Assembly (NCBI RefSeq): GCF_030409905.1
Contig: NZ_JAUFQT010000002.1
Span: 62,001 to 126,000, forward strand
Source: Echinicola jeungdonensis
GTDB lineage: Bacteria > Bacteroidota > Bacteroidia > Cytophagales > Cyclobacteriaceae
Length of the DNA stretch: 64,000 bases
Direction of reading: 5' to 3'
The notes under the pieces are model-generated. The model made no database searches, had not been told where the DNA came from, and saw nothing but the letters and a program-made list of their open reading frames with translations. How positions within the stretch are numbered: position 1 is the stretch's first letter; every line of letters starts with the position of its first letter. Shown here one piece after another: positions 27,940 through 36,876 of the stretch. A program made the position numbers and the translations under genes.

Positions 27940-28965
27940 ATGAAAAAGATACCATATATAATTATAGCCTTAGTCTTGGTGTTCTCCTCATGCGAAAACC
28001 AGGATTGGGAGTTTCCCAATTTCGATTACCAAACGGTCTATTTCGCTTACCAGTTTCCTGTGAGAACCCTTACAATGGGAGAAGATATTTTTGATACATC
28101 ACTGGACAATGAAGGGAAGTTTAAATTGATGGTAACCACTGGAGGGGTGTACAGTTCTCCAAATGATGTGTCGGTACAGATTGAGGTGGACGAATCCCTG
28201 GCCGAAGGGTTGTTATTTGAAGAGGGAGGGGACGAGGTTGAAGTCCTTTCCTCAGAATATTATCAATTAAGTTCTGAGACAGTTACCATTCCCAGGGGAG
28301 AAATTGCTGGAGGAGTGGAGGTACAACTCACAGGCGCATTTTTCAATGACCCACGTGCGATCAAGAAAACTTTTGTCCTACCAGTGAAAATCACTGAGGT
28401 TATGAATGCGGATTCGGTGCTTTCCGGTATTCCGGTGGTTGATAATCCAAGGAGAGCAATTGCTGAAGACTGGTTTCCAACTCCAAAAGATTTCACCTTG
28501 TATGCTGTAAAATATGTTAACGAATGGCATGGCAATTACCTCAGAAGAGGCAGGGATATTATTTCAGGAAAGAACCCTGATATTATAGACGATACGGTTG
28601 TTAGGCATGAAGAGAACGTGGTGGATGATGAAATCAATGAATTATTAACCCAATCTCTTTCGGAAGTGCTATTCCCTCTATCATTTCCTGGTGAGGGGGG
28701 TGAAAATATTACTGCCGACCTCCTGCTATCCTTTGATGATGAAGGAAACTGTACTGTTTCTGCAGCACATGAGGGTTACACAGCAAGTGGTAACGGAAAA
28801 TTTGTAAAGGATGGAGAAAAGTCCAGTTGGGGAAATCAGGACCGGGATGCTGTTTACCTGGAATATGAGATTGATCTGCCCCAAATGCATGTAGCAACTG
28901 TGGATACATTGGTGATTAGGGACAGGGGAGTTGGAATGGAAACATTTAGCCCAGTGCTGAAATAA
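27940..28965 (+). CDS. xusE: Surface glycan-binding lipoprotein with DUF1735-like N-terminus (XusE position)
   Basis: This 341-residue lipoprotein (leader ending VFSSC, Cys about residue 17) has an N-terminal beta-sandwich like DUF1735 (about 25-160: YQTVYFAYQFPVRTLTMG, YYQLSSETVTIPRGE, KKTFVLPVKIT). A C-terminal beta-rich part follows that fits DUF5627-type binding proteins (about 180-341: WHGNYLRRGRD, CTVSAAHEGYTASGNGKF). Such proteins sit between the second SusD and the GH10 xylanase in Bacteroidetes xylan loci and bind the polymer at the cell surface. No catalytic motif was seen. The symbol is given by position in the conserved order. Confidence 0.7.
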   Translation: MKKIPYIIIALVLVFSSCENQDWEFPNFDYQTVYFAYQFPVRTLTMGEDIFDTSLDNEGKFKLMVTTGGVYSSPNDVSVQIEVDESLAEGLLFEEGGDEVEVLSSEYYQLSSETVTIPRGEIAGGVEVQLTGAFFNDPRAIKKTFVLPVKITEVMNADSVLSGIPVVDNPRRAIAEDWFPTPKDFTLYAVKYVNEWHGNYLRRGRDIISGKNPDIIDDTVVRHEENVVDDEINELLTQSLSEVLFPLSFPGEGGENITADLLLSFDDEGNCTVSAAHEGYTASGNGKFVKDGEKSSWGNQDRDAVYLEYEIDLPQMHVATVDTLVIRDRGVGMETFSPVLK

Positions 28966-28993
28966 CCTATAGATAATTTTAACCCGAATTAAC

Positions 28994-31132
28994 ATGAAAA
29001 AAAGATATATCAATTTTCTGGGGGGAGCAGCATTGTCATTAATGGCTTCCTGTGTGGATTATGTTCCTCTTGATGAATATAAGGTCGAAAAGCCAGAAAG
29101 TATTGCTATTCAGGAAGAATTGAATTCATATAATACCTTAAAAAGTTACTTGGATAGTACCGCTAATCCCAATTTCATCCTTGGTGGTGCAGTAGGACAA
29201 TCCGAATATGCCAATAAGGGTGTAATGTACCGACTTATCAACAGTAATTTTCATGAAGTTACTGCAGGATATGGAATGAAGCATGGAGCAGTGGTACAAT
29301 CGAATGGAAGTTTGCTTTTGGATGGGGTAAATGCGATGTTAAATGCGGCTTCATCTGCCGGTATATCGGTTTATGGACATACCCTTTGCTGGCATGCCAA
29401 CCAAAATGCCACTTATTTGAATGGTTTATTAGAGCCTTTGGTCGTAAATTCACCTGCCTTTGCCAATGAACTGGAGCTGGGGGGGCTTAAGGAAGGGGAA
29501 CTTTCCGGATATAGTACCAATGGTGATGTGTCCATAGCGGAAAATAAAGGAATGGGCGAGGGTACTTCGGCCATAAAGCTGTCCACAGGTGGTAATGCGT
29601 CTTCACCGGAAGACCTTCAATTCACTATTCCTGATATTCCTACTGAAGAAGGAAAGGAATATGAGATTGTAGCTTATATCAAATCTGATATGCCGGGTGA
29701 GGGGAGAATCAGTTTTGAGGGATTGGAAAATAACGAACCTGAAATAGACTGGATGGAAACAGGAGAGCCATCAGCTACCTTCCAAACCTCTATTTCATGG
29801 CAAGAAATCCGATTTAGGGTAAGTGATTTTCAGGGTGATTCCTTTAAGCTGAAATTTGATATGGGCTATTCTCCGAATACAACCTATTATTTGGATATCA
29901 ATAACCTGTACGTTTTTGACCCCAATGGAGAGCCAATCATCAATAATTTAATTTCTAATGGGGACTTTGAATCCGGTACTGGCTGGGGAGGCTGGGGAAA
30001 CAACTCCACACGTGGTATTACTGAGGACGGAATGGGATTTGGCGGAGAAGGCAAAGCTTTTTATGTAACCAACCCTTCCCTTACAGGAGGTTTCTGGCAA
30101 GTACAAACCTCCTATGGGTTTGCCGAGCCATTGGAAAATGGAGAAACCTATAAACTGAGTTTTTGGGTAAAAGGTGATTCGGAAGGTATTATTCGGCCGG
30201 AATTACAAAGCCCTAACTATTCTTCCAATGGATTTGGTCAAGTATTGGTTACCAGGGAATGGACCAAGGTTGAGCTGACGACTACCGCTACGGCCGATGA
30301 TAGGATAAGATTTATCATTAGTTATGGTGAATATGCAGGTACTGTTTATATCGATAATGTGGTGTTAAGTAGTGCCTCTCTTTCGGGAGGAAGCACCACT
30401 TTAGTTCAAAAAACACCTGAAGAAAAAGAAGCTATTATTTCTTCAGAATTGGAAAGGTGGATTTCCGGTATGGTATCCAATAGCGCTGACCATGTCAAAG
30501 CCTGGGATGTGGTCAATGAGCCTATGGATGACGGCAATCCATATGAATTGAAAACTGGAGTTAGTAAAGCCAATAAAGCTGCAGATGAATTTTACTGGCA
30601 GGACTATCTGGGCAAGGATTATGCGGTCAAGGCTTTTCAATGGGCCAGGGAATATGGTAATCCTGACGACCTTCACTTTATCAACGACTATAATCTTGAG
30701 TATAATCTTGATAAATGCCAAGGGATTATCGACTATGTCGCCTATCTGGAAAGCAAAGATGCACAGGTAGATGGAATAGGTACACAAATGCATATTGGCA
30801 TTGATTCCAACAAGCAAAATATCGCCAAGATGTTTGAAATGTTGGCTGCAACTGGAAAGCTGATTAAAGTTTCAGAACTGGATGTGAGGATAAATTCAGG
30901 TAACCCTACACCTGAAATGCTTCAACAGCAAGCTGAAATGTATAAATATGTAGTGGATACCTATAATGAATATGTTCCAAAAGCACAGCAATATGGCATT
31001 ACGGTGTGGGGCATTACTGACAGTCCTGACAATGCCTCCTGGCTTCCTGGAGAGCATCAAGGGCTTTGGAATGTTAACTTTGATAGAAAACCAGCCTATG
31101 TTGGTTTCTTAGAAGGCCTTCAAGGATTATAA
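28994..31132 (+). CDS. GH10 endo-xylanase interrupted by two carbohydrate-binding modules (Xyn10C-like)
   Basis: This 712-residue surface lipoprotein (leader ending LMASC) has a GH10 barrel split in two. The first part (about 40-148) carries YGHTLCWHANQNA. Two beta-sandwich modules follow (about 150-313 and 316-460), the second starting NLISNGDFESGTGWGGWG like CBM4/9 or CBM22. The barrel resumes at about 470. The acid/base is Glu509 (WDVVNEPMD) and the nucleophile Glu628 (SELDVRI). This insertion architecture is known for Bacteroidetes xylanases of the xus locus. The enzyme would cut xylan at the cell surface to fragments for the dual SusC/SusD systems. It ends the operon, with a terminator 10 bases after the stop. 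Confidence 0.93.
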   Translation: MKKRYINFLGGAALSLMASCVDYVPLDEYKVEKPESIAIQEELNSYNTLKSYLDSTANPNFILGGAVGQSEYANKGVMYRLINSNFHEVTAGYGMKHGAVVQSNGSLLLDGVNAMLNAASSAGISVYGHTLCWHANQNATYLNGLLEPLVVNSPAFANELELGGLKEGELSGYSTNGDVSIAENKGMGEGTSAIKLSTGGNASSPEDLQFTIPDIPTEEGKEYEIVAYIKSDMPGEGRISFEGLENNEPEIDWMETGEPSATFQTSISWQEIRFRVSDFQGDSFKLKFDMGYSPNTTYYLDINNLYVFDPNGEPIINNLISNGDFESGTGWGGWGNNSTRGITEDGMGFGGEGKAFYVTNPSLTGGFWQVQTSYGFAEPLENGETYKLSFWVKGDSEGIIRPELQSPNYSSNGFGQVLVTREWTKVELTTTATADDRIRFIISYGEYAGTVYIDNVVLSSASLSGGSTTLVQKTPEEKEAIISSELERWISGMVSNSADHVKAWDVVNEPMDDGNPYELKTGVSKANKAADEFYWQDYLGKDYAVKAFQWAREYGNPDDLHFINDYNLEYNLDKCQGIIDYVAYLESKDAQVDGIGTQMHIGIDSNKQNIAKMFEMLAATGKLIKVSELDVRINSGNPTPEMLQQQAEMYKYVVDTYNEYVPKAQQYGITVWGITDSPDNASWLPGEHQGLWNVNFDRKPAYVGFLEGLQGL

Positions 31133-31142
31133 TTAGGGGGTA

Positions 31143-31181
31143 AGCCGGTGATATGCCATTGTGCTATCACTGGCTTTTTTT
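31143..31181 (+). terminator. Rho-independent terminator of the xus-like operon
   Basis: AGCCGGTGATA (31143-31153) pairs with TATCACTGGCT (31165-31175), an 11-bp stem with one G-T pair and an 11-base loop, followed by seven T (31175-31181). It directly follows the GH10 stop and argues against any coding start for the next gene before about 31185. Confidence 0.88.
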
Positions 31182-31212
31182 GTCGTTTGAAAAAACTTTC
31201 ATTTTAATTTCA

Positions 31213-32466
31213 ATGGATATGAAAAATGCCTCTTATATGGGCATCCTGATATTGCTATGTCTTTTTATGGGGTGTAGCACCACGGAGGAGCCTGTACCAG
31301 AGGGCCAGAAGGAAGAAGCGAAAGAAATCCAGACCATTTCCTGGCCCAACCCCACCCCTCAATTGCATGTAGAAGGCAGGTTTCTAATGGATCCCTGCGG
31401 CAATTCCGTAAACCTTCATGGAGTGGCCATGACACCCAGTCCTTGGTTCAATGGAGGGCATGTGGGAGAATGGCGTTGGAATAATTATGATGTGGAAGGG
31501 TGCCTGAACTATAATAAGTCTGTCATGGATAAACTTTCCGCAGGTGATGAAGAGGGCTGGTACCTGAATTATGTCCGCTTGCATATTGACCCATATTGGT
31601 CCAATACACCTGGAGAACCTATCCCGGAAAATGACATTTCCCGCTTTGATTTTGACCGTTTTGTCACGGCAGTGGATGAGGTGATTGTACCCTTGATTGA
31701 CCATGCCAGGTCCAGGGGAATGTATATTATTTTACGTCCTCCCGGAGTCTGTCCACACCACATAGCCTTAGGGGATGAGTATTATGATTACTTGATGACC
31801 ATTTGGAACCATGTTTCCCAACATCCGGACCTTAAAAATACAGATCATGTCATGTTTGAACTGGCCAATGAGCCGGTACAGATTCTAGGCAGCAATGGTG
31901 AATATGGCAGCGATACTCCGGCCCATTATGAGGCTTTACAACAGTTCTTCCAGCCGATTGTAAATAGGATCAGGGAAAATGGGGCGGAAAACATCCTATG
32001 GATACCAGGTTCGGGATACCAGTCCCATTATCGTGGATTTGCCGACTATCCCATTGAGGGAGAAAATATCGGCTATGCCGTCCATCTGTATCCCGGCTAT
32101 TGGGGTCAGGATCTTAATGACCCCAATACCTTGCGACAACAATGGGAAAGGAATTTCAAACCTGTAGCCGATTTTGCACCCATGGCAGTGACGGAAATTG
32201 ATTGGGCACCGGAGCAATATGGTGTATGGGGAAAAGGTGGTATCACCGGCATGGCCAATGGTTGGGGATTTGGTGCCAATTTCAAGTTGCTAGCTGATGA
32301 AACAGGTAATGTTAGCTGGAACCTGCTATCACCTGAAAATCTGATCGACCGGGGAGATCCAGATGGAGGAATTGCTTTTGGAGCTGATCCAGATGCCTGT
32401 GCTAAGCCTGTTCATGATTGGTTTCGGGAATATGCGGAGGAATTGGAATTATGTGAAAGTGAATAA
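31213..32466 (+). CDS. GH5 family glycoside hydrolase lipoprotein
   Basis: The ATG at 31213 is used because an earlier in-frame start would lie inside the terminator hairpin; it gives a lipoprotein leader ending LFMGC and a protein of 417 residues. GH5 features are the VNLHGVAMTPSPW opening strand, YVRLHIDPYW, a central MFELANEPV with the acid/base Glu220, HLYPGYWGQD, and MAVTEIDWAP with the nucleophile Glu328. The family cleaves beta-linked backbones (xylan, mannan, glucan), and the locus suggests a xylanase (inference). The subfamily was not determined. It starts the second transcription unit, with the next GH10 gene 26 bases downstream. Confidence 0.85.
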   Translation: MDMKNASYMGILILLCLFMGCSTTEEPVPEGQKEEAKEIQTISWPNPTPQLHVEGRFLMDPCGNSVNLHGVAMTPSPWFNGGHVGEWRWNNYDVEGCLNYNKSVMDKLSAGDEEGWYLNYVRLHIDPYWSNTPGEPIPENDISRFDFDRFVTAVDEVIVPLIDHARSRGMYIILRPPGVCPHHIALGDEYYDYLMTIWNHVSQHPDLKNTDHVMFELANEPVQILGSNGEYGSDTPAHYEALQQFFQPIVNRIRENGAENILWIPGSGYQSHYRGFADYPIEGENIGYAVHLYPGYWGQDLNDPNTLRQQWERNFKPVADFAPMAVTEIDWAPEQYGVWGKGGITGMANGWGFGANFKLLADETGNVSWNLLSPENLIDRGDPDGGIAFGADPDACAKPVHDWFREYAEELELCESE

Positions 32467-32492
32467 GGGCAAAATAGATAAGCAAGTAAAAG

Positions 32493-33644
32493 ATGAATCA
32501 ATATATCCAAAAACAAATCTGCTTTCTTCTCATTTGGGGATTGGTATTGGCTTTTGTTGCCTGTAGTACCTCAGGAGAATCTGTGGAAAAATCAGCACCT
32601 ACCTTAAAGGATGCTTTTCAGAAAAAATTCCTGATGGGTACAGCCCTCAATGCCCCACAAATAATGGGAAGGGATACTGCAACCATGAAGGTAGTGAAAA
32701 CACACTTCAATAGTATTGTTGCTGAAAACATTATGAAAAGCGGAATGCTTCAGCCCAGAGAAGGGGCCTTTCGGTTTGATCTGGCCGATCAGTTTGTAAA
32801 ATTCGGTGAGGAAAACAACCTGCAAATCCATGGCCATACGCTTATTTGGCATTCCCAGGCCCCCAGGTGGTTCTTTATGGATAAGGATGGAAATGAGGTA
32901 TCTCCTGAAGTGTTGACTGAACGGATGCGAAAGCATATTCATACTGTGGTTGGGCGTTATAAGGGGAGAGTCCATTCCTGGGATGTGGTCAATGAAGCTA
33001 TACTGGATGATGGAACTTACAGGAATAGTAAATTTTATCATATCCTCGGCAAAGACTTTATCAAACTCGCTTTTCAGTTTGCCCATGAAGCAGACCCTGA
33101 GGCGGAACTGTACTATAATGATTTTAGTATGTCAAAACCTGGAAAACGAGTAGGGGTTGTCAAGATGGTTCAGGAACTACAGGAACAAGGAATCCGGATA
33201 GATGGAATCGGTATGCAGGGACATATTGGTTTGGAGCACCCCGAATTAGAAGAGTTCGAAAAGAGTATTCAGGCATTTTCCGATTTAGGGGTCCACGTAA
33301 TGGTTACCGAACTGGATCTTTCTGTACTACCTTCTCCATGGAATAGAGATGCAGGGGCTAATATCTCGGATAATGTGGATTATGAGGATAAGATGAATCC
33401 CTATCCTGATGGATTGCCTGATAGCGTTGAGCAAGCGTTTGACGATCGCTATCTGGAGTTTTTTAATTTGTTTATAAAATATGAAGACGAGATTTCAAGA
33501 GTAACCCTTTGGGGGGTAAATGATTCCAATTCATGGAAAAACGGATGGCCTATAAGAGGAAGAACAGATTATCCTTTACTTTTTGACCGCGAAAATAAAG
33601 CAAAGCCTGTTGTTGAAAAATTGATTAGGGTGGCTAACCAATAA
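32493..33644 (+). CDS. GH10 endo-beta-1,4-xylanase lipoprotein
   Basis: This 383-residue single-domain GH10 has a lipoprotein leader ending FVAC (Cys about residue 24). The barrel motifs are complete: NSIVAENIMKSGMLQPREG, IHGHTLIWHSQAPRWF, SWDVVNEAI with acid/base Glu168, LYYNDFSM, IDGIGMQGHI, and VTELDLSV with nucleophile Glu273, then VTLWGVNDSNSWKNGWPI. It cuts internal xylosidic bonds by the retaining mechanism, probably in the periplasm or on the outer membrane, on oligomers already imported by the xus-like system. It lies between GH5 and a GH43 gene 19 bases downstream, in one operon-like run. Confidence 0.95.
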   Translation: MNQYIQKQICFLLIWGLVLAFVACSTSGESVEKSAPTLKDAFQKKFLMGTALNAPQIMGRDTATMKVVKTHFNSIVAENIMKSGMLQPREGAFRFDLADQFVKFGEENNLQIHGHTLIWHSQAPRWFFMDKDGNEVSPEVLTERMRKHIHTVVGRYKGRVHSWDVVNEAILDDGTYRNSKFYHILGKDFIKLAFQFAHEADPEAELYYNDFSMSKPGKRVGVVKMVQELQEQGIRIDGIGMQGHIGLEHPELEEFEKSIQAFSDLGVHVMVTELDLSVLPSPWNRDAGANISDNVDYEDKMNPYPDGLPDSVEQAFDDRYLEFFNLFIKYEDEISRVTLWGVNDSNSWKNGWPIRGRTDYPLLFDRENKAKPVVEKLIRVANQ

Positions 33645-33662
33645 ACCATAATTGAAAAAATC

Positions 33663-35258
33663 ATGGTAAAGTATCAAAATAAAAAAAGGGGGGATTTACT
33701 AGCGATATTAGCTTTTTTGATGACCGTTATGTGGGGCCAGGCCGTGCTGGCTCAGGGTAAGTCAGGAAAAAATCCAATTATCCATGCGGATGTCCCGGAC
33801 ATGTCTATGATCCGGGTAGGGGATACTTATTATATGAGCAGCACTACCATGCACATGAGCCCAGGTGTTCCGGTCATGAAGTCAAATGATTTGTCTAATT
33901 GGGAACTAATTAACTATGCCTATGACCGCTTGGGGGAAGTGGAAGCGATCAATTTGGAAGATGGAAAAAATGCATACGGGGCAGGTTCTTGGGCAAGCTG
34001 CCTGAGGTTTCATGAAGGTACTTATTATCTAAGTACATTCTCTTCCACCACGGGAAAAACCTACATCTTCACCACCAGGGATTTAGAACAAGGCACTTGG
34101 AAATCGCATTCATTTTCTCCTTCCTATCATGATCATACCTTGTTTTTTGATGAGGATGGCAAAATCTACATGATCTGGGGCGGGGGGAAACTGAACATGA
34201 TAGAATTGGAAGAGGATTTGTCCGGAATAAAGGAGGGAACTGAACGTGTTTTGATCGAAAATGCTACCGCTCCTTCAGGCCCAAATGTCATGTTACCTGC
34301 AGAAGGTTCCCAGCTGTTTAAAGTTAATGGCAAATATTACCTCTTTAATATTTCCTGGCCCCGAGGTGGGATGCGGACCGTTATTGTTCATCGTGCAGAT
34401 AAAATCACAGGGCCTTATGAAGGCAAGGTAGTGCTCCAGGACAAAGGTGTGGCCCAAGGTGGTTTGATCGACACGCCGGAGGGGGAATGGTATGCTTATC
34501 TGTTCAGGGACAATGGAGCGGTTGGAAGGATACCTTATCTGGTGCCAGTGGAATGGAAAGATGGCTGGCCGGTATTGGGTATTAAAGGTAAAGTGCCGGA
34601 AACTTTGGATGGACTTCCAGCCAGTAAGGGTCTCATTCCGGGGATTGTCGCTTCAGATGATTTTGAAAGGAAAGCAGGAGATGAAAGCCTTCCTTTGGTA
34701 TGGCAGTGGAACCACAATCCAGATCCAGCCAATTGGTCACTCAAAGCCCGAGATGGTTGGCTCCGAATTTCCACAGGTCGGCAGGATAAGAATTTTTTAA
34801 CGGCAAAAAACACCCTTACCCAGCGGACTATTGGGCCGGAATCCACAGGAATTACAAAAATGGACGTGTCTGGAATGAAGGAAGGTGATGTTGCCGGCCT
34901 GGGTCTTTTGCAAAAGGAATATGGCCTGGTTGGGGTCAAGTTCCAAAACGGTCAAAAAACCATCACCATGATCAACACCAATTCGGGTGAAGCCAAAAAT
35001 ATACAGGAAGTCCCTTTGCATCAGGAAACTGTCTATTTCAAAGCAGAGTGTGATTTTACAGCAAGAAAAGATCAGGCCAGGTTTTTCTATAGCCTGGATG
35101 GAAAAGAATGGAAGGATATAGGGAATGTCCTGAACATGAAATATACCCTTCCGCACTTTATGGGTTACCGTTTTGCCCTTTTTAACTATGCGACCAAAAA
35201 TCCTGGCGGACATGTGGACTTCGATTATTTCCACGTCAAAGATGAAATCGGGGAATAA
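33663..35258 (+). CDS. GH43 (subfamily-12-like) beta-xylosidase/arabinofuranosidase
   Basis: This 531-residue secreted protein has a leader ending AVLAQ. The five-bladed propeller (about 36-330) begins IHADVPDMSMIRVGDTYYMSS, a pattern I associate with GH43_12. The putative acidic triad is Asp in DVPDMS, Asp in SYHDHTLFF and Glu in EGSQLFKVNGKYYLFN. A C-terminal beta-sandwich (about 340-531: FERKAGDESLPLVWQWNHNP, HVDFDYFHV) resembles the GH43 C2 module that completes the active site of xylosidases. It would remove arabinose or xylose from xylo-oligosaccharides. It sits between GH10 and a second GH43 gene with gaps of 18 and 12 bases. Confidence 0.85.
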   Translation: MVKYQNKKRGDLLAILAFLMTVMWGQAVLAQGKSGKNPIIHADVPDMSMIRVGDTYYMSSTTMHMSPGVPVMKSNDLSNWELINYAYDRLGEVEAINLEDGKNAYGAGSWASCLRFHEGTYYLSTFSSTTGKTYIFTTRDLEQGTWKSHSFSPSYHDHTLFFDEDGKIYMIWGGGKLNMIELEEDLSGIKEGTERVLIENATAPSGPNVMLPAEGSQLFKVNGKYYLFNISWPRGGMRTVIVHRADKITGPYEGKVVLQDKGVAQGGLIDTPEGEWYAYLFRDNGAVGRIPYLVPVEWKDGWPVLGIKGKVPETLDGLPASKGLIPGIVASDDFERKAGDESLPLVWQWNHNPDPANWSLKARDGWLRISTGRQDKNFLTAKNTLTQRTIGPESTGITKMDVSGMKEGDVAGLGLLQKEYGLVGVKFQNGQKTITMINTNSGEAKNIQEVPLHQETVYFKAECDFTARKDQARFFYSLDGKEWKDIGNVLNMKYTLPHFMGYRFALFNYATKNPGGHVDFDYFHVKDEIGE

Positions 35259-35270
35259 GAGAAAGAGCCT

Positions 35271-36662
35271 ATGAACATAAAGAATATAATCAAAAAAAGT
35301 ACATGGATGGTCTGCGTAGCGGTCTGTTTGGGGACGGCTGCAATGGCACAAAACCCATTGGTGATGGACCAGTTTACAGCAGATCCCACGGCCCGAGTTT
35401 TTGGTGACCGCATTTATGTATATCCTTCTCATGATATCCGTTGTGATGAGAGACAAGGAAGGCCCGATTGGTTCTGCATGGAAGATTATCATGTGTTTTC
35501 TTCCTCCAATTTGACGGAATGGGAAGATCACGGGATGATTGTCAGTCAGGAAAATGTCCCTTGGGCCGATGAGGAAGCTTACAGCATGTGGGCCCCGGAT
35601 TGTATCGAAAAAGACGGCAAATATTACTTCTACTTTCCCACTAGGAAGAAAGAAGCTGATGCCAATGAAAAAGGGTTCTCGATAGGCGTAGCAGTGGCAG
35701 ACCATCCTGAAGGTCCATTTGTGCCGCAAGACCAACCGATCAAAGGGGTAAGGGGGATTGACCCAAATGTCTTGATAGACAATGATGGGCAGGCCTATTT
35801 ATATTGGTCAGAAGGACATATTTATGGGGCCAAGCTGAAAGACAATATGTTGGAACTGGCCTCTCCACCAAAGATTTTAAAAGATTTGCCGAGCAAAGGA
35901 CTTAAAGAAGGTCCCTTTGTTTTTGAACGGGAGGGAATTTACTATATGACCTATCCCCATGTGGAAAACAAAACCGAAAGGCTTGAGTATGCTATTGGCA
36001 ATAATCCTTTGGGGCCATTCGAGTTTCAAGGAGTGATCATGGATGAATCCCCAACCGGATGCTGGACCAACCACCATTCCTTGGTGATATTCCGGGATCA
36101 GTGGTATTTGTTTTACCACCATAATGACCTTTCTCCAGACTTTGATAAAAACCGCTCCATTCGGGCAGACAGCTTGTTTTTTGATACTCAGGGAAAAATT
36201 AAAAAAGTTACCCCTACGTATCGGGGTATAGGATTGAGCAGTGCTTTTGAGAAAGTCCATCTGGATCGATACAGTCGGCTCAGTGAAAGGGGAGCTGTTA
36301 TTACCTTCTTGGATGAGTCAAATCCATTTCTAGGCTGGAAAACGGTCTTGGAAAATGAGGAAGGTTGGATCAAATATGATGCGGTGGATTTTGGAAAGGA
36401 AAATACCCAAAGTATGACCTGGAGGGTCAGGGCTCCCCGGGGCGGAAATGTTCAAATCCGTCAAGGGAGCAAGGAGGGGAAGTTGATCAGTAAGGTGGAG
36501 ATGAAGCGGAACGCTGAATGGCAATCCATCACAGTTCCCTTGGCCCATAGTCCTTCAGGGATCAAGGATTTGGTCTTGAAAGGAAATAGCCCAGGTATTA
36601 TAGAAGTAGATTGGGTAAGGTGGGAAAAGACCAAAGAAAAACAGGGGGAATTATTGGAGTGA
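35271..36662 (+). CDS. GH43 arabinofuranosidase/xylosidase with C-terminal CBM6-like module
   Basis: This 463-residue secreted enzyme has a signal peptide ending AMAQ. The GH43 propeller (about 28-320) has the triad context QFTADPTARVFGDRIYVYPSHD (base), GIDPNVLIDNDGQAYLYW (modulator) and KEGPFVFEREGIYYMTY (acid). A C-terminal module (about 345-455: WIKYDAVDFG, MTWRVRAPRGGNVQIRQG, IEVDWVRWE) has the CBM6 pattern of binding non-reducing xylan ends. It is likely an exo-acting arabinofuranosidase on arabinoxylan; GH43 specificity cannot be fixed from sequence alone. It ends the run from 31213, followed by a 214-base gap before GH95. Confidence 0.85.
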   Translation: MNIKNIIKKSTWMVCVAVCLGTAAMAQNPLVMDQFTADPTARVFGDRIYVYPSHDIRCDERQGRPDWFCMEDYHVFSSSNLTEWEDHGMIVSQENVPWADEEAYSMWAPDCIEKDGKYYFYFPTRKKEADANEKGFSIGVAVADHPEGPFVPQDQPIKGVRGIDPNVLIDNDGQAYLYWSEGHIYGAKLKDNMLELASPPKILKDLPSKGLKEGPFVFEREGIYYMTYPHVENKTERLEYAIGNNPLGPFEFQGVIMDESPTGCWTNHHSLVIFRDQWYLFYHHNDLSPDFDKNRSIRADSLFFDTQGKIKKVTPTYRGIGLSSAFEKVHLDRYSRLSERGAVITFLDESNPFLGWKTVLENEEGWIKYDAVDFGKENTQSMTWRVRAPRGGNVQIRQGSKEGKLISKVEMKRNAEWQSITVPLAHSPSGIKDLVLKGNSPGIIEVDWVRWEKTKEKQGELLE

Positions 36663-36876
36663 AGATGATATAATGGGTTCCAAATGATTTGCAATTGAGT
36701 AACCTTTTGATTCGAGATTAGGGATTCGATAATCGTTATTTATGACCTGATATTAATGTTTGAGCTTTGAGAATTTGGTCTTCAGCCTTTGGAAAAGAAC
36801 AAACAGGTGGAACCGTTAACCGCTTAACACCGACTCGGGCATTGGCCTACTGGAATCAATATTGAGCCATATAACC

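Noticed and set aside
31153..31212. Upstream extension of the GH5 reading frame
   Set aside because: It would begin within the terminator hairpin of the previous operon and lacks a signal-like start.
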